Shown one piece after another: positions 23,918-35,585 of a stretch of DNA of 64,000 nt. The stretch is from positions 2,775,093 through 2,839,092 of the forward strand of contig KB906725.1 of the NCBI GenBank assembly GCA_000381565.1. The letters run 5' to 3'. The notes under the pieces are model-generated. The model was not told the DNA's origin and made no database searches. It worked only from the letters and a program-made list of their open reading frames with translations. Numbering within the stretch: position 1 is the stretch's first letter; every line of letters begins with the position of its first letter. Made by a program: the position numbers and the translations under genes. The DNA comes from Oxalobacteraceae bacterium AB_14. Lineage in GTDB: Bacteria > Pseudomonadota > Gammaproteobacteria > Burkholderiales > Burkholderiaceae_D.

Positions 23918-26900
23918 ATGCCTAAACGTACAGACATTAAAAGTATTCTGATTATTGGCGCTGGCCCGATCATCATCGGCCAGGCTTGCGAGTTCGATTA
24001 TTCCGGCGCACAGGCCTGCAAGGCCCTGCGCGAAGAGGGCTACAAAGTCATCCTGGTCAACAGCAACCCCGCGACCATCATGACCGACCCGGAAATGGCC
24101 GACGTCACCTACATCGAGCCGATCACCTGGCAGGTGGTGGAGCGCATCATCGCCAAGGAAAAGCCGGACGCGATCCTGCCGACCATGGGCGGCCAGACCG
24201 CGCTGAACTGCGCGCTGGACCTGCATCGCCACGGCATCCTGGACAAGTACAAGGTTGAACTGATCGGCGCCACTCCGGAAGCCATCGACAAGGCCGAGGA
24301 CCGCTCCAAGTTCAAGGACGCGATGACCAAGATCGGCCTCGGTTCGGCCAAGTCGGGCGTGGCCCACACCATGGATGAATCGTGGGCCGTGCAGCGCACG
24401 CTGGGCTTCCCGGTGATCATCCGTCCATCGTTCACGATGGGCGGCACCGGCGGCGGCATCGCCTACAACGAAGAAGAGTTCGAGACCATCTGCAAACGCG
24501 GCCTGGAAGCTTCGCCGACCTCCGAACTGCTGATCGAAGAATCGCTGATCGGCTGGAAAGAGTACGAGATGGAAGTGGTGCGCGACAAGGCGGACAACTG
24601 CATCATCATCTGCTCGATCGAAAACCTGGACCCGATGGGCGTGCATACCGGCGACTCGATCACCGTGGCGCCGGCGCAAACGCTGACCGACAAGGAATAC
24701 CAGATCATGCGCAACGCCTCGCTGGCGGTGCTGCGTGAGATCGGCGTCGACACCGGCGGCTCCAACGTGCAGTTCTCGATCAACCCGGCCGACGGCCGCA
24801 TGATCGTCATCGAAATGAACCCGCGCGTGTCGCGTTCGTCGGCGCTGGCGTCGAAAGCCACCGGCTTCCCGATCGCCAAAGTGGCGGCCAAGCTGGCTGT
24901 TGGTTTTACTTTGGACGAACTGCGCAATGAGATCACCGGCGGCGCCACCCCGGCCTCGTTCGAACCGTCGATCGACTACGTCGTCACCAAGATCCCGCGC
25001 TTCACGTTCGAGAAGTTCCCGACCGCCGACCACCACCTGACCACGCAAATGAAATCGGTCGGCGAGGTGATGGCGATTGGCCGCACCTTCCAGGAATCGT
25101 TCCAGAAAGCGCTGCGCGGCCTGGAAGTCGGCGTTGACGGCCTGAACGAAAAAACCAAGGACCGCGAGAAGATCGAAGAGGAACTGGGCGAGCCGGGTCC
25201 TGAGCGTATCTGGTACGTGGGCGACGCCTTCGCCCAGGGCTTCACCATGGAAGAAGTGCACAACCTGACCAAGATCGATCCGTGGTTCCTGATCCAGATT
25301 AAAGAGATCGTGGACCTGGAACTGTGGATGGACACGCAGAAGCTGGACCAGATCGACAAGCCTACGCTGTACAAGCTGAAGCAAAAAGGCTTCTCGGATC
25401 GCCGCCTGGCCTTCCTGCTGCAGACCGATGCCAAGACCGTGCGCGCCAAGCGCCACGAACTGAACATCCGTCCGGTGTACAAGCGCGTCGACACCTGCGC
25501 CGCGGAGTTCTCGACCAACACCGCCTACATGTACTCGACCTACGATGAAGAGTGCGAGTCCGCGCCGACCGACAAGAAAAAGATCATGGTGCTGGGCGGT
25601 GGCCCGAACCGTATCGGCCAGGGTATCGAATTCGATTACTGCTGCGTCCACGCGGCGCTGGCGATGCGCGAAGACGGCTACGAGACCATCATGGTCAACT
25701 GCAATCCGGAGACCGTGTCGACCGACTACGATACCTCGGATCGCCTGTACTTCGAATCGCTGACGCTGGAAGACGTGCTGGAAATCGTCGACCTGGAAAA
25801 ACCGGTCGGCGTGATCGTTCAATACGGCGGCCAGACCCCGTTGAAACTGGCGCTGGACCTGGAAGCGAACGGCGTGCCTATCGTCGGCACCTCGCCGGAC
25901 ATGATCGACGCCGCCGAAGACCGCGAGCGTTTCCAGCAGCTGCTGCACAAGCTGGGCCTGCGCCAGCCGCCTAACCGCACCGCCCGCACCGAAGCCGACG
26001 CCCTGGCGCTGGCACAGGAAATCGGCTACCCGCTGGTGGTTCGTCCTTCCTACGTGCTGGGTGGCCGCGCGATGGAGATCGTCCACGAGCAGCGCGACCT
26101 GGAGCGCTACATGCGCGAAGCGGTCAAGGTGTCGCACGATTCGCCGGTGCTGCTGGACCGCTTCCTGAACGACGCCATCGAGTGCGACGTCGACTGCATC
26201 TCCGACGGCGAAACCACCTTCATCGGCGGCGTGATGGAGCACATCGAGCAAGCCGGCGTGCACTCGGGCGATTCGGCCTGCTCGCTGCCGCCTTACTCGC
26301 TGGCGCAGGAGACCATCGATGAACTGAAGCGCCAGACCGCGCTGATGGCCAAGGGCCTGAACGTGGTCGGCCTGATGAACGTGCAGTTCGCGATCCAGAA
26401 GCAGGAACGCGACGGCGCAATGCGCGACGTGGTCTACGTGCTGGAAGTGAACCCGCGCGCTTCGCGCACCGTGCCGTTCGTGTCCAAGGCCACCGGCCTG
26501 CAGCTGGCCAAGATCGCCGCGCGCTGCATGGTTGGCCAGACCCTGGCGCAGCAGGGCATCACGCACGAAGTCGTGCCGCCTTACTTCAGCGTCAAGGAAG
26601 CCGTGTTCCCGTTCGTGAAGTTCCCTGGCGTCGACACCATCCTCGGACCTGAGATGAAATCGACCGGTGAAGTCATGGGCGTCGGCAAGACCTTCGGCGA
26701 AGCCTTCGTCAAGTCGCAGCTGGGCGCGGGCATCAAGCTGCCGAAATCGGGCAAGGTGTTCCTGTCGGTGAAATCGTCGGACAAGCCGCGCGCCGTCAAG
26801 GTCGCGCGCGACCTGGTGGAGATCGGCTTCACGCTGGTGGCGACCAAGGGCACCGCCGCCGTCATCGCGGCGGCCGGCATTCCGGTCACCCCGGTGAACA

Positions 26901-27148
26901 AGGTGGTCGAAGGCCGTCCGCACGTGGTCGACATGATCAAGAACCATGAGATCGTCCTGGTGATCAACACGGTGGAAGAGAAGCGCAGCGCCATCACCGA
27001 CTCGCGTGCGATCCGCACCTCGTCGCTGGCGTCGCGCGTGACGACCTACACCACCATCGCCGGCGCCGAAGCGGCGGTCGAAGGCATCCGTCATTTGGAC
27101 GAGTTGCAAGTGTACGATTTACAAGGGCTGCATAAAACCTTACACTAA
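23918..27148 (+). CDS. carB: Carbamoyl-phosphate synthase large subunit
   Basis: A full-length 1076-residue CarB. Two homologous ATP-grasp synthetase halves are visible: [11 protein letters not shown] in the first, [11 protein letters not shown] in the second, with [19 protein letters not shown] at the junction. The C-terminal MGS allosteric domain starts around 940 ([19 protein letters not shown]). It makes carbamoyl phosphate from bicarbonate, two ATP and CarA-derived ammonia. It starts one base after the carA stop, so the two subunits are co-translated. Confidence 0.98.
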   Translation: MPKRTDIKSILIIGAGPIIIGQACEFDYSGAQACKALREEGYKVILVNSNPATIMTDPEMADVTYIEPITWQVVERIIAKEKPDAILPTMGGQTALNCALDLHRHGILDKYKVELIGATPEAIDKAEDRSKFKDAMTKIGLGSAKSGVAHTMDESWAVQRTLGFPVIIRPSFTMGGTGGGIAYNEEEFETICKRGLEASPTSELLIEESLIGWKEYEMEVVRDKADNCIIICSIENLDPMGVHTGDSITVAPAQTLTDKEYQIMRNASLAVLREIGVDTGGSNVQFSINPADGRMIVIEMNPRVSRSSALASKATGFPIAKVAAKLAVGFTLDELRNEITGGATPASFEPSIDYVVTKIPRFTFEKFPTADHHLTTQMKSVGEVMAIGRTFQESFQKALRGLEVGVDGLNEKTKDREKIEEELGEPGPERIWYVGDAFAQGFTMEEVHNLTKIDPWFLIQIKEIVDLELWMDTQKLDQIDKPTLYKLKQKGFSDRRLAFLLQTDAKTVRAKRHELNIRPVYKRVDTCAAEFSTNTAYMYSTYDEECESAPTDKKKIMVLGGGPNRIGQGIEFDYCCVHAALAMREDGYETIMVNCNPETVSTDYDTSDRLYFESLTLEDVLEIVDLEKPVGVIVQYGGQTPLKLALDLEANGVPIVGTSPDMIDAAEDRERFQQLLHKLGLRQPPNRTARTEADALALAQEIGYPLVVRPSYVLGGRAMEIVHEQRDLERYMREAVKVSHDSPVLLDRFLNDAIECDVDCISDGETTFIGGVMEHIEQAGVHSGDSACSLPPYSLAQETIDELKRQTALMAKGLNVVGLMNVQFAIQKQERDGAMRDVVYVLEVNPRASRTVPFVSKATGLQLAKIAARCMVGQTLAQQGITHEVVPPYFSVKEAVFPFVKFPGVDTILGPEMKSTGEVMGVGKTFGEAFVKSQLGAGIKLPKSGKVFLSVKSSDKPRAVKVARDLVEIGFTLVATKGTAAVIAAAGIPVTPVNKVVEGRPHVVDMIKNHEIVLVINTVEEKRSAITDSRAIRTSSLASRVTTYTTIAGAEAAVEGIRHLDELQVYDLQGLHKTLH

Positions 27149-27188
27149 GGTTCTTTCGTCACCCCGGTGACGGAAAACAGTACCTTTT

Positions 27189-27234
27189 AACCACAGAGCT
27201 CGCGCTGCAGGTTGGCGTGGCCTCTGTGGTTTTC
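27189..27234 (+). terminator. Probable carAB terminator
   Basis: AACCACAGAG (27189-27198) pairs perfectly with CTCTGTGGTT (27222-27231), followed by a short T-rich end. A smaller hairpin, CGTCACC/GGTGACG, sits upstream at 27157-27172. The loop is long (23 bases), so termination may be partial and greA could be read through. Confidence 0.55.
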
Positions 27235-27261
27235 CATTGTAACAACAGAGTAAATATAAAC

Positions 27262-27738
27262 ATGACTTCAGTTCCACTTACCAAGTACGGCGCAGAACTC
27301 CTGAAAGAAGAGTTGCACCAGTTGAAGACCAAAGAACGCCGTATCGTGATCGACGCGATTGCTGAAGCGCGTTCGCATGGCGATCTGTCGGAAAACGCCG
27401 AGTACGACGCCGCCAAGGAGCGCCAGGCCTTCGTCGAAGGCCGCATCGCCGAACTGGAAGGTAAGCTGAGCGCTGCGCAGATCATCGACCCGACCACGCT
27501 GGACGCCGACGGCCGCGTGGTGTTCGCCTCGACCGTGGACCTGGAAGACCTGGATTCGGGTTCGAAAGTGACCTACCAGATCGTCGGCCTGGACGAAGCG
27601 GACCTGAAACTGAGCAAGGTATCGGTGACCTCGCCGATCGCCCGCGCGCTGATCGGCAAGTCGGCCGGCGACGTGGTGGAAGTGCAGGCGCCGTCCGGCC
27701 CGCGCGAATACGAAATCCTGGAAGTGCGATACATCTGA
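27262..27738 (+). CDS. greA: Transcription elongation factor GreA
   Basis: A 158-residue GreA, the standard length. The N-terminal coiled coil ([20 protein letters not shown] through [15 protein letters not shown]) carries the acidic tip ([13 protein letters not shown]). The C-terminal FKBP-like domain ends [14 protein letters not shown]. GreA binds RNA polymerase and triggers cleavage of backtracked transcripts. The ATG at 27262 gives the family's usual start; the upstream open extension is not conserved in style. Its TGA overlaps the next ATG (TGATG). Confidence 0.97.
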   Translation: MTSVPLTKYGAELLKEELHQLKTKERRIVIDAIAEARSHGDLSENAEYDAAKERQAFVEGRIAELEGKLSAAQIIDPTTLDADGRVVFASTVDLEDLDSGSKVTYQIVGLDEADLKLSKVSVTSPIARALIGKSAGDVVEVQAPSGPREYEILEVRYI

Positions 27739-28220
27739 TGCTGCTCGCGCGTACACGTTTGCTGGTCGCGACGCTGTGGGCGGGCAGTCTGTGGGCAGTC
27801 GGCTATCTGGCCGCGCCGACGTTGTTCGCCACGCTGAGCGACCGGGTGCTGGCCGGCACCATTGCCGCCAGCCTGTTCAGGAACCAGGCCTGGCTGTCGA
27901 TCGCCTGCGCGCTGGTGATGCTGGCGCTGCTGTGGGTCAGCAAGGGCGCGGAGACCGGCGGCATCTTCGCCGGTTCGGCCGCCAATTCGGCCGCCAAGAC
28001 GCGCCGCATGCTGCTGGTGGTCGTCATCACGATGCTGGTGTGCACGCTGGTGTCGCACTTCGGCCTGCAACCGATGATGGCCGCTCTGCGTGCCGCGGCG
28101 GGGCCGGGCGGGGTGATGGAAGGCGCCGCTCAGAACGAGTTCGGCATGTTGCACGGCATTTCCAGCAGCATCTACCTGGTGCAGAGCTTGCTGGCCGCGT
28201 GGCTGGTGGTGAAACAGTAA
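27738..28220 (+). CDS. DUF4149 integral membrane protein
   Basis: A 160-residue protein with four predicted membrane segments (about 8-28, 48-66, 88-108, 140-158) and the DUF4149 strings LWAGSLWAVGYLAAPTLF at the N terminus and FGMLHGISSSIYL at the end. Function is unknown. It is coupled to greA by a TGATG overlap, a pairing common in Burkholderiales. REP-like element copy 2 follows directly. Confidence 0.85.
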   Translation: MLLARTRLLVATLWAGSLWAVGYLAAPTLFATLSDRVLAGTIAASLFRNQAWLSIACALVMLALLWVSKGAETGGIFAGSAANSAAKTRRMLLVVVITMLVCTLVSHFGLQPMMAALRAAAGPGGVMEGAAQNEFGMLHGISSSIYLVQSLLAAWLVVKQ

Positions 28221-28230
28221 TACGGTTTGT

Positions 28231-28310
28231 GTCGTTCCCGCGAAAGCGGGAATCCATGCTGACTCGCCGATGCAGGCGTTCCATGGATTCCCGCCTGCGC
28301 GGGAATGACG
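28231..28310. repeat. REP-like inverted-repeat element, copy 2
   Basis: This copy has the same opening 20 bases as copies at 4442 and 35235, and ends with the matching arm (ATTCCCGCCTGCGCGGGAAT, then GACG). It lies between the convergent DUF4149 and yhbY genes, 10 and 12 bases from their stop codons. Confidence 0.85.
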
Positions 28311-28322
28311 ACGGCGCTGGGC

Positions 28323-28793
28323 TTACTTGCTGCCCAGTGCGCTCTTCTTGGTCGACTTCTGCTGTGGCTTGGCGCGTTTGATATTGCCGCCTTGCGTCAC
28401 GCGTTCATTTCCCTTGAGCAGTACCTTGGTCACAGACGGACGTTTGGTGCCGCTAGGGCTAGGCTTGACGATGGTGACTTCGCGCAGGCCCTTGCCGGAG
28501 GTCGAGCGGGCTTTTTCCGTCTCGATCTTCGGACGGTACAGCACCAGCAGTTTGCCGATGTGTTGCACCGGCGACGCCTCGAGCTGTTCGCAGATGGTGT
28601 CGTACATGGCGGCACGGGCTTCACGGTCGTCGCCGAACACGCGGACCTTGATCAGGCCGTGGGAGTCCAGACCCAGCGCAATTTCCTTGAGGACGTTGGC
28701 TGTCAGGCCTGCCTCGCCGATCATGACGATAGGCTTGAGGCCATGCGCTTCGGCGCGCAGAGCGCTGCGCTCAACAGGTGTAAGTTTTTGCAT
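28323..28793 (-). CDS. yhbY: YhbY-family ribosome-assembly RNA-binding (CRM) protein
   Basis: A 156-residue protein. The CRM domain fills residues 1-98: LTPVERSALRAEAHGLKPIV, MIGEAGLTANVLKEI, DSHGLIKVRVFGDDRE, HIGKLLVLYRP. A basic, disordered C-terminal tail of about 55 residues (KRPSVTKVLLKGN, KRAKPQQKSTKKS) is longer than in E. coli YhbY (97 residues). The protein binds pre-50S particles. It is divergent from rlmE across 43 bases, so both ribosome-assembly genes could share a control region. Confidence 0.92.
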   Translation of the reverse strand: MQKLTPVERSALRAEAHGLKPIVMIGEAGLTANVLKEIALGLDSHGLIKVRVFGDDREARAAMYDTICEQLEASPVQHIGKLLVLYRPKIETEKARSTSGKGLREVTIVKPSPSGTKRPSVTKVLLKGNERVTQGGNIKRAKPQQKSTKKSALGSK

Positions 28794-28836
28794 AATATAT
28801 TTTTAGTGGTTCCCTTAAAGGCAGTATTCTACGCGA

Positions 28837-29538
28837 ATGAAGAAGAAGAAATTAAACAAAAACTGGTTACACGACCACATTAACGACCCTTATGTGAAAT
28901 TAGCGCAAAAAGAGGGCTACCGCGCCCGCGCCGCTTTCAAGCTCAAGGAGATCGATGAGGACGAGAACCTGATCAAGCCCGGCCAGGTCATCGTCGACCT
29001 CGGCTGCACTCCCGGCAGCTGGGGGCAATACGTGCGCCGCAAGCTGTCCGGCAAGGAGGGCGGGGGCATCAACGGCACGCTGATCGGCCTCGATCTGCTG
29101 CCGATGGAGCCGATCGCCGACTTCCACTTCATCCAGGGCGATTTCCGCGAGCCCGAGGTGTTGCAATTATTGGAAGATCATGTCAAAGGTCAAAAAATCG
29201 ATGTGGTGTTGTCGGACATGGCGCCCAACCTGTCCGGGATTGCCTCGGCCGACGCCGCGCGCATGGAGCATCTGATCGATTTGGCAATTGAATTCTCCCA
29301 GGCCCATTTAAAACCGGGCGGCGCGCTGCTGGTGAAATGTTTTAAAGACATGGGTTTTAACGATATCGTGCTCAAATTCCGCCGCGAATTCAAAACCGTG
29401 GTGCAGAAAAAGCCGAAAGCCAGCCGCGACAAGTCGTCCGAGATTTTCCTGCTGGGGCGCGGCCTGAAAAAACCGACCGACGGCATGAGCTCGGCACTAC
29501 CGCTGGAAACTGACGATTTCCCTCTCGAGCGCCCTTGA
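28837..29538 (+). CDS. rlmE: 23S rRNA 2'-O-ribose U2552 methyltransferase RlmE (FtsJ/RrmJ)
   Basis: A 233-residue SAM-dependent methyltransferase. Key parts are [14 protein letters not shown] (catalytic Lys), [11 protein letters not shown] (SAM motif I), [13 protein letters not shown] (catalytic Asp), LLVKCFKDM (catalytic Lys) and [11 protein letters not shown] (catalytic Glu), giving the K-D-K-E tetrad. It methylates U2552 in the A loop at a late stage of 50S assembly. The short C-terminal tail is somewhat longer than in E. coli (209). It precedes ftsH, as in E. coli. Confidence 0.96.
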   Translation: MKKKKLNKNWLHDHINDPYVKLAQKEGYRARAAFKLKEIDEDENLIKPGQVIVDLGCTPGSWGQYVRRKLSGKEGGGINGTLIGLDLLPMEPIADFHFIQGDFREPEVLQLLEDHVKGQKIDVVLSDMAPNLSGIASADAARMEHLIDLAIEFSQAHLKPGGALLVKCFKDMGFNDIVLKFRREFKTVVQKKPKASRDKSSEIFLLGRGLKKPTDGMSSALPLETDDFPLERP

Positions 29539-29647
29539 TATTTGGCGCTTGGGCCGCACTTCCATACGGTGCGTATCAGTTTTGACTTGATCGCACCGGT
29601 ATTTTGGTCAAATAATGTGTTTTACGGCTGGAATTTTGGCCGCACGC

Positions 29648-29673
29648 GCAGGCGGGCTTCTGGCACCGCCTGC
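29648..29673 (+). terminator. Hairpin between rlmE and ftsH
   Basis: GCAGGCGG (29648-29655) pairs with CCGCCTGC (29666-29673) around a 10-base loop and is followed by TTATT. It could end rlmE transcription, with ftsH then using its own promoter, but the T tract is short. Confidence 0.45.
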
Positions 29674-29740
29674 TTATTGCGAGTAAAATCGGGTTTCTAG
29701 CTATCGGTTAAAAGATGCGCCCTGCATCCAAGGAGTTTTC

Positions 29741-31624
<1,884 letters not shown>

Positions 31625-31651
31625 TTCCTGGCTGCGTAGCAAGGCAGAGGG

Positions 31652-31685
31652 GTGGGGAGCGATCCTCGCCCTTTTTTTATTTTTC
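31652..31685 (+). terminator. Probable terminator after ftsH
   Basis: GGGAG...CTC(G)CC can fold into a short bulged stem (31655-31671) directly followed by seven T residues and a further T-rich stretch. It lies just before the folP start, so read-through may still feed folP. Confidence 0.5.
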
Positions 31686-31697
31686 TTCCGGTTCTCC

Positions 31698-32549
31698 ATG
31701 CGATCCACATTACAGTTCGGCCGTTTCAACTATCCGTGGCGGGGCGAGCGCGCCCGTGCCCGCGTGATGGGCATCCTCAACGTCACTCCCGATTCGTTTT
31801 CCGACGGCGGCCAGCATCAGTCGCTGGAGTTCGCCATCTCGCATGCCGAGCAGATGATATTGGACGGCGTCGACATCATCGACGTCGGCGGCGAGTCCAG
31901 CCGGCCCGGCGCGCCGCCGCTGCCTTTGGCGCTGGAGCTGCAACGGGTGATGCCGGTGCTGTACGCACTGCGCGACCAGGGGCCGGCCATCTCGGTCGAC
32001 ACCTACAAGCCGGAGGTGATGCGCGAAGCCATCATCGCCGGGGTCGACATGATCAACGACATCAATGGCTTCCGCGCGCCCGGCGCCATCGCTGCGGTGC
32101 GCGACAGCGACTGCGGCCTGTGTATCATGCACATGCAAAGCGACCCCCAGCACATGCAGCTGGCGCCCAGCTACAGCGATGTGGTGGCCGAAGTCACCGG
32201 CTTCCTGCGCGAGCGCATCGAGGCGCTGACCGCTGCCGGGATTGATCCGCGTCGACTCTGCATCGATCCAGGTTTTGGATTTGGCAAGACTGTGGAGCAT
32301 AATTACGCCTTGTTGAAAGCCACCGGGCAGCTGATCGCGGACCTGGACGTGCCGCTGCTGGCCGGCCTGTCGCGCAAGGCTATGGTGGGCGCGGTGACCG
32401 GCAAGCCGGTCGAGCAACGCATGGCCGGCAGCGTCGGCGGCGCCTTGGCGGCGGTGGCGCAGGGCGCGCTGATCGTGCGCGTGCACGATGTGGCGGAAAC
32501 GGTGGATGCGCTAAAAGTATGGCAGGCAGGAACTAACCTACAACGATAA
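31698..32549 (+). CDS. folP: Dihydropteroate synthase
   Basis: A 283-residue TIM-barrel enzyme that joins p-aminobenzoate to the pterin diphosphate in folate synthesis. Signatures: MGILNVTPDSFSDGGQH (loop 1), DVGGESSRPGAPP (loop 2), NDINGFR, CIMHMQ and DPGFGFGKT, LLAGLSRKAM. It is the cytoplasmic target of sulfonamides; no unusual insert is seen in the loops. It lies between ftsH and glmM, the standard order in many proteobacteria, and is 12 bases ahead of glmM. Confidence 0.96.
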   Translation: MRSTLQFGRFNYPWRGERARARVMGILNVTPDSFSDGGQHQSLEFAISHAEQMILDGVDIIDVGGESSRPGAPPLPLALELQRVMPVLYALRDQGPAISVDTYKPEVMREAIIAGVDMINDINGFRAPGAIAAVRDSDCGLCIMHMQSDPQHMQLAPSYSDVVAEVTGFLRERIEALTAAGIDPRRLCIDPGFGFGKTVEHNYALLKATGQLIADLDVPLLAGLSRKAMVGAVTGKPVEQRMAGSVGGALAAVAQGALIVRVHDVAETVDALKVWQAGTNLQR

Positions 32550-32561
32550 AGAGAATACACA

Positions 32562-33911
32562 ATGTCACGTAAATATTTTGGAACTGATGGCATCCGCGGC
32601 CTGGTGGGCGTATCGCCGATCACGCCGGACTTCGTCATGCGCCTCGGCTATGCGGCCGGCAAGGTGCTGGCCAAGACCCGCAGCGGCTCGGTGCGCCCGA
32701 CCGTCCTGATCGGCAAGGACACCCGCATTTCCGGCTACATGCTGGAAGCGGCGCTGGAGGCGGGCTTCTCGGCCGCCGGCGTCGACGTCATGCTGGCCGG
32801 CCCGATGCCGACCCCGGCCATCGCCTACCTGACGCGCGCCTTGCGCCTGTCGGCCGGCGTGGTGATTTCGGCGTCGCACAACCCGTTCCAGGACAACGGC
32901 ATCAAATTCTTCTCCGACCAGGGCACCAAGCTGCCCGATTCGGTCGAGCTGGAGATCGAGGCCGCGCTGGACGTCCCAATGGAATGCGTGGCGTCGGAAA
33001 AGCTGGGCCGCGCCAAGCGCCTGGACGACGCCCACGGACGCTACATCGAATTCTGCAAGAGCACCTTCCCGAACGAGCTGGACCTGCGCGGCCTGAAGCT
33101 GGTGGTCGATTGCGCCCACGGCGCCGCCTACAACATCGCCCCGCACGTGTTCCACGAACTGGGCGCTGAAGTGATTGCCATCGGCAACAAGCCGGACGGC
33201 TTCAACATCAACCTGGATCATGGCGCCACCGCGCCGGAAGCCATGGCAGCCGCCGTGCGCGCCCACGGCGCCGACCTCGGCATCGCGCTGGACGGCGACG
33301 CCGACCGCCTGATCATGTGCGACGCCAACGGCCGCCTGTACAACGGCGACGAGCTGCTGTACCTGATGGTCATGGATCGCCTGGCGACCGGCCCGGTGGC
33401 CGGCGCGGTCGGCACCTTGATGACCAATATGGCGGTCGAGGTGGCGCTGAAAGAAAAGGGCATTGGTTTCGCGCGCGCCAAGGTCGGCGACCGTTATGTG
33501 CTGGAAGTGATGAAGGACAAGGGCTGGCTGCTGGGCGGCGAGGGCTCCGGCCACCTGCTGTGCCTGGACAAGCACACCACCGGCGACGGCATCATCTCGG
33601 CGCTGCAAGTGCTGTCGGCGCTGAAGCGCGCCGGCAAGTCGCTGGAGCAGTGCGCCGGCGAGCTGGTGATCTTCCCGCAGACGCTGGTCAATGTGCGCGT
33701 CTCGCCAGGTTTCGACTGGACCAAGAACGCGGCCATGGTGGCGGAGAAGGAACTGGTCGAGCGCGAGCTGGGCGACAGCGGCCGCGTGCTGATCCGCGCC
33801 TCCGGCACGGAACCTTTGATACGCGTGATGGTCGAAGCTCGTAACGCCAGCGATGCGCAGTCGATGGCGCGCCGCATCGCGGACAAGGTGGAAGCCCAGT
33901 TGGCTGCGTAA
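32562..33911 (+). CDS. glmM: Phosphoglucosamine mutase
   Basis: A 449-residue enzyme converting glucosamine-6-P to glucosamine-1-P for cell-wall UDP-GlcNAc. Motifs: FGTDGIRG at the start, [14 protein letters not shown] (phosphoserine loop), [10 protein letters not shown] (Mg2+ site), [10 protein letters not shown] (sugar loop) and [13 protein letters not shown] (phosphate site). It starts 12 bases after folP and is probably co-transcribed with it. The two tRNA genes follow with their own promoter. Confidence 0.97.
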   Translation: MSRKYFGTDGIRGLVGVSPITPDFVMRLGYAAGKVLAKTRSGSVRPTVLIGKDTRISGYMLEAALEAGFSAAGVDVMLAGPMPTPAIAYLTRALRLSAGVVISASHNPFQDNGIKFFSDQGTKLPDSVELEIEAALDVPMECVASEKLGRAKRLDDAHGRYIEFCKSTFPNELDLRGLKLVVDCAHGAAYNIAPHVFHELGAEVIAIGNKPDGFNINLDHGATAPEAMAAAVRAHGADLGIALDGDADRLIMCDANGRLYNGDELLYLMVMDRLATGPVAGAVGTLMTNMAVEVALKEKGIGFARAKVGDRYVLEVMKDKGWLLGGEGSGHLLCLDKHTTGDGIISALQVLSALKRAGKSLEQCAGELVIFPQTLVNVRVSPGFDWTKNAAMVAEKELVERELGDSGRVLIRASGTEPLIRVMVEARNASDAQSMARRIADKVEAQLAA

Positions 33912-33945
33912 AATTTCAACAGTGTAATAATTTCTTGGCCTCTCA

Positions 33946-33974
33946 TTGACGTAGCGGGAGCCAAGCGTTAGAAT
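33946..33974 (+). promoter_or_regulatory. Predicted sigma70 promoter of tRNA-Pro
   Basis: TTGACG (33946-33951) and TAGAAT (33969-33974) are separated by 17 bases. The expected start is within a few bases of the mature tRNA 5' end at 33983, a layout usual for single tRNA genes. Confidence 0.75.
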
Positions 33975-33982
33975 GTTGTCTT

Positions 33983-34059
33983 CGGAGTGTGGCGCAGCCC
34001 GGTAGCGCACCTGGTTTGGGACCAGGGGGTCCAAGGTTCGAATCCTTGTACTCCGACCA
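33983..34059 (+). tRNA. tRNA-Pro (anticodon TGG)
   Basis: 77 bases including an encoded CCA. The acceptor CGGAGTG pairs with the 3' arm before ACCA. The anticodon stem CCTGG/CCAGG holds loop TTTGGGA, giving anticodon TGG. The T arm contains GGTTCGAATCC. Confidence 0.97.
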
Positions 34060-34070
34060 AGAACTTTTAA

Positions 34071-34099
34071 AACGGGTTGTCGAAAGACAGCCCGTTTTT
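34071..34099 (+). terminator. Rho-independent terminator after tRNA-Pro
   Basis: AACGGGTTGTC (34071-34081) pairs with GACAGCCCGTT (34086-34096, one T-G wobble) around a GAAA tetraloop, followed by further T residues to 34099. Confidence 0.85.
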
Positions 34100-34140
34100 C
34101 ATATGTGCCGCGAGTGGTTAGAATACTGACTACATGAAAA

Positions 34141-34215
34141 CCGCCTGTCGTTCAACGGATAGGACCTCGCTCTTCTAAAGCGATCATGGGGGTTCGATTC
34201 CCTCCGGGCGGACCA
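34141..34215 (+). tRNA. tRNA-Arg (anticodon TCT)
   Basis: 75 bases including an encoded CCA. The acceptor CCGCCTG pairs with CGGGCGG (one wobble). The anticodon stem TCGCT/AGCGA holds loop CTTCTAA, giving anticodon TCT. The T loop is TTCGATT. A TAGAAT (-10-like) lies at 34119-34124, so it probably has its own promoter. Confidence 0.95.
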
Positions 34216-34351
34216 TTCAGACTCCTCCAGGCCATCATGGCCGCATCCTCCTGTTTCATCCCATTATCTCTCCCAGCACCGCTATAGGGGCGGCGTTAAA
34301 CCGTGCGTATTATTGGTACACTGCGGTATTCGAAAATTCCGAGAGAAGAAA

Positions 34352-35056
34352 ATGACAGCCGGCACACTTCCTAATAATGCAACGACCGATGAGACTTGTT
34401 CATGGTTAAGTGAGCAGACTGGCACGCCGTGGAATCTGGCGCGCCTGCTGGAAGCGGGATTAACACCTCATGTATGGCTGGATTATTCGGAAGAACATGC
34501 TGGCCTGTTTGCCGAAGGAATTACCCGGTATCCGGCGCCGATATTCTTTGTTGAAGATACGCAGCGACTGATCGCCGGCAGCGACGATGTATTAATCCGC
34601 ATGACGCGGGATTCGGACCGGATTTCCTTTAAGCTCAAACCGCCGGGCATTACCATGCCTTTGGACGCGTTGCGTTTCTTTCAAAGGGATGTCGCCGCCC
34701 TATTGGAAGACATATTAAATCCCAAAGAGGAAGTCGTCGCGCCAGCGCCGAAGGAGATTCTGAAAGGAATCACCAAGGACGAAGTGTTGCGCGTGTTCGG
34801 AGGTATGGTCAAGCTGGACCTGGAGAAATCGCTGCTCAGTGGCATCGGTATATTTGGCGATGATGGCGCCCGGGTGAGAAAGAATTCCCGCGCAGGGAAG
34901 AATACCCATTTGTGGAATCCGGTCACATTGGCGCTGGGATTGAACGACGTCTATCGCGTGCCGATGTCGCATCTGAAGAAGGCGTTCGCCACCCAGCCGG
35001 ATCTGCGTCCTTGGAAGGACGCATGGTTGGAGTCCCTGGCCCTGTTGGGAGAGTAA
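34352..35056 (+). CDS. Protein of unknown function, AT-richer than neighbours
   Basis: A 234-residue soluble protein that I do not recognise. The first 60 residues (SWLSEQTGTPWNLARLLEAG, LTPHVWLDYS) look like a compact helical region as in some phage or island accessory proteins. The centre has a strand-rich part (RLIAGSDDVLIRMTRDSDRI), then a long helical stretch, and the C-terminal third is basic. The ATG at 34352 has a purine-rich GAGAGAAGAAA upstream. Codon use is plainly less GC-biased (many AAT, ATT, TTG, GAA) than in the housekeeping block, and it follows two tRNA genes, which hints at acquired DNA. No integrase or att duplication was found. Confidence 0.65.
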   Translation: MTAGTLPNNATTDETCSWLSEQTGTPWNLARLLEAGLTPHVWLDYSEEHAGLFAEGITRYPAPIFFVEDTQRLIAGSDDVLIRMTRDSDRISFKLKPPGITMPLDALRFFQRDVAALLEDILNPKEEVVAPAPKEILKGITKDEVLRVFGGMVKLDLEKSLLSGIGIFGDDGARVRKNSRAGKNTHLWNPVTLALGLNDVYRVPMSHLKKAFATQPDLRPWKDAWLESLALLGE

Positions 35057-35234
35057 AATTATGCCAACCATTGGCTTGTTCGCGCCGCTTTCTGGCGCGT
35101 AGCCTCGGCATCCGCTTGCACCGGCGGACATGGCGTTTACGGAATATCCCGGCCGTCCCCGCGTTCGATAGCGGCGGCTGCCATTTTTATCAGCGTCTAT
35201 TTAATACGGCGCATATGGGCACCTCTAAAAACCC

Positions 35235-35320
35235 GTCGTTCCCGCGAAAGCGGGAACCCATGCACTGCATGAGTTCCCCCATACGCCGCATACCCAGAGG
35301 CCCAGCATGGCGGGAATGAC
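35235..35320. repeat. REP-like inverted-repeat element, copy 3 (degenerate)
   Basis: It opens with the same 20 bases as copies 1 and 2 (4442, 28231) and closes with GGCGGGAATGAC. The second hairpin is degraded and the middle is about six bases longer. It again lies downstream of a plus-strand gene and before a convergent minus-strand gene. Confidence 0.75.
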
Positions 35321-35450
35321 AAATTAAAGGTTAATCGCGGTCGCCGGAAATGAAGCTCCCACCTCGGTTAAAATCGATCGTCGCCGGTTATTCGGTTCGA
35401 TATTATTTGGCGCGGCTTGGGGATATTTGAACTGCTGGCACGCAGTCGCG

Positions 35451-35570
35451 GTGGATAACTCGACGCTGCGACAATTTTGCGCAGCGTCGTTTTTCTTATC
35501 TGAAACAATCACTTAGCCTACGGTAGCCAGGCTTGTTAACAAGCTTATCCACAGAATTTGTTAACAACCG
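35451..35570. repeat. ~120-bp direct repeat with DnaA boxes, copy A
   Basis: This copy is paired with copy B at 37563-37681 in the same orientation. It opens with GTGGATAACT, has a hairpin in the middle, then a 40-base end that is 39/40 identical to copy B. That end holds the perfect DnaA box TTATCCACA (35545-35553) flanked by two TTGTTAAC strings. GTGGATAA at 35451 is a second, inverted near-match. The copies flank the CocE-type hydrolase gene; copy A ends 15 bases from its stop. Confidence 0.8.
35461..35495 (+). terminator. Rho-independent terminator inside repeat copy A
   Basis: CGACGCTGCG (35461-35470) pairs perfectly with CGCAGCGTCG (35480-35489), followed by five T residues. It would stop plus-strand transcription from the 34352 gene. 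In copy B the matching stem is reduced to about five pairs (CTGCG/CGCAG). Confidence 0.75.
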
Positions 35571-35585
35571 GCCGCCAGTCCGGTT

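Noticed and set aside
23882-27109. A 1075-codon minus-strand open frame opposite carB.
   Set aside because: It is an antisense shadow of carB: His/Asp/Arg-rich composition, no motifs, no ribosome site.
33983-35320. A tRNA-linked genomic island with attachment sites.
   Set aside because: No integrase and no repeat of the tRNA-Arg or tRNA-Pro 3' end downstream within the window.
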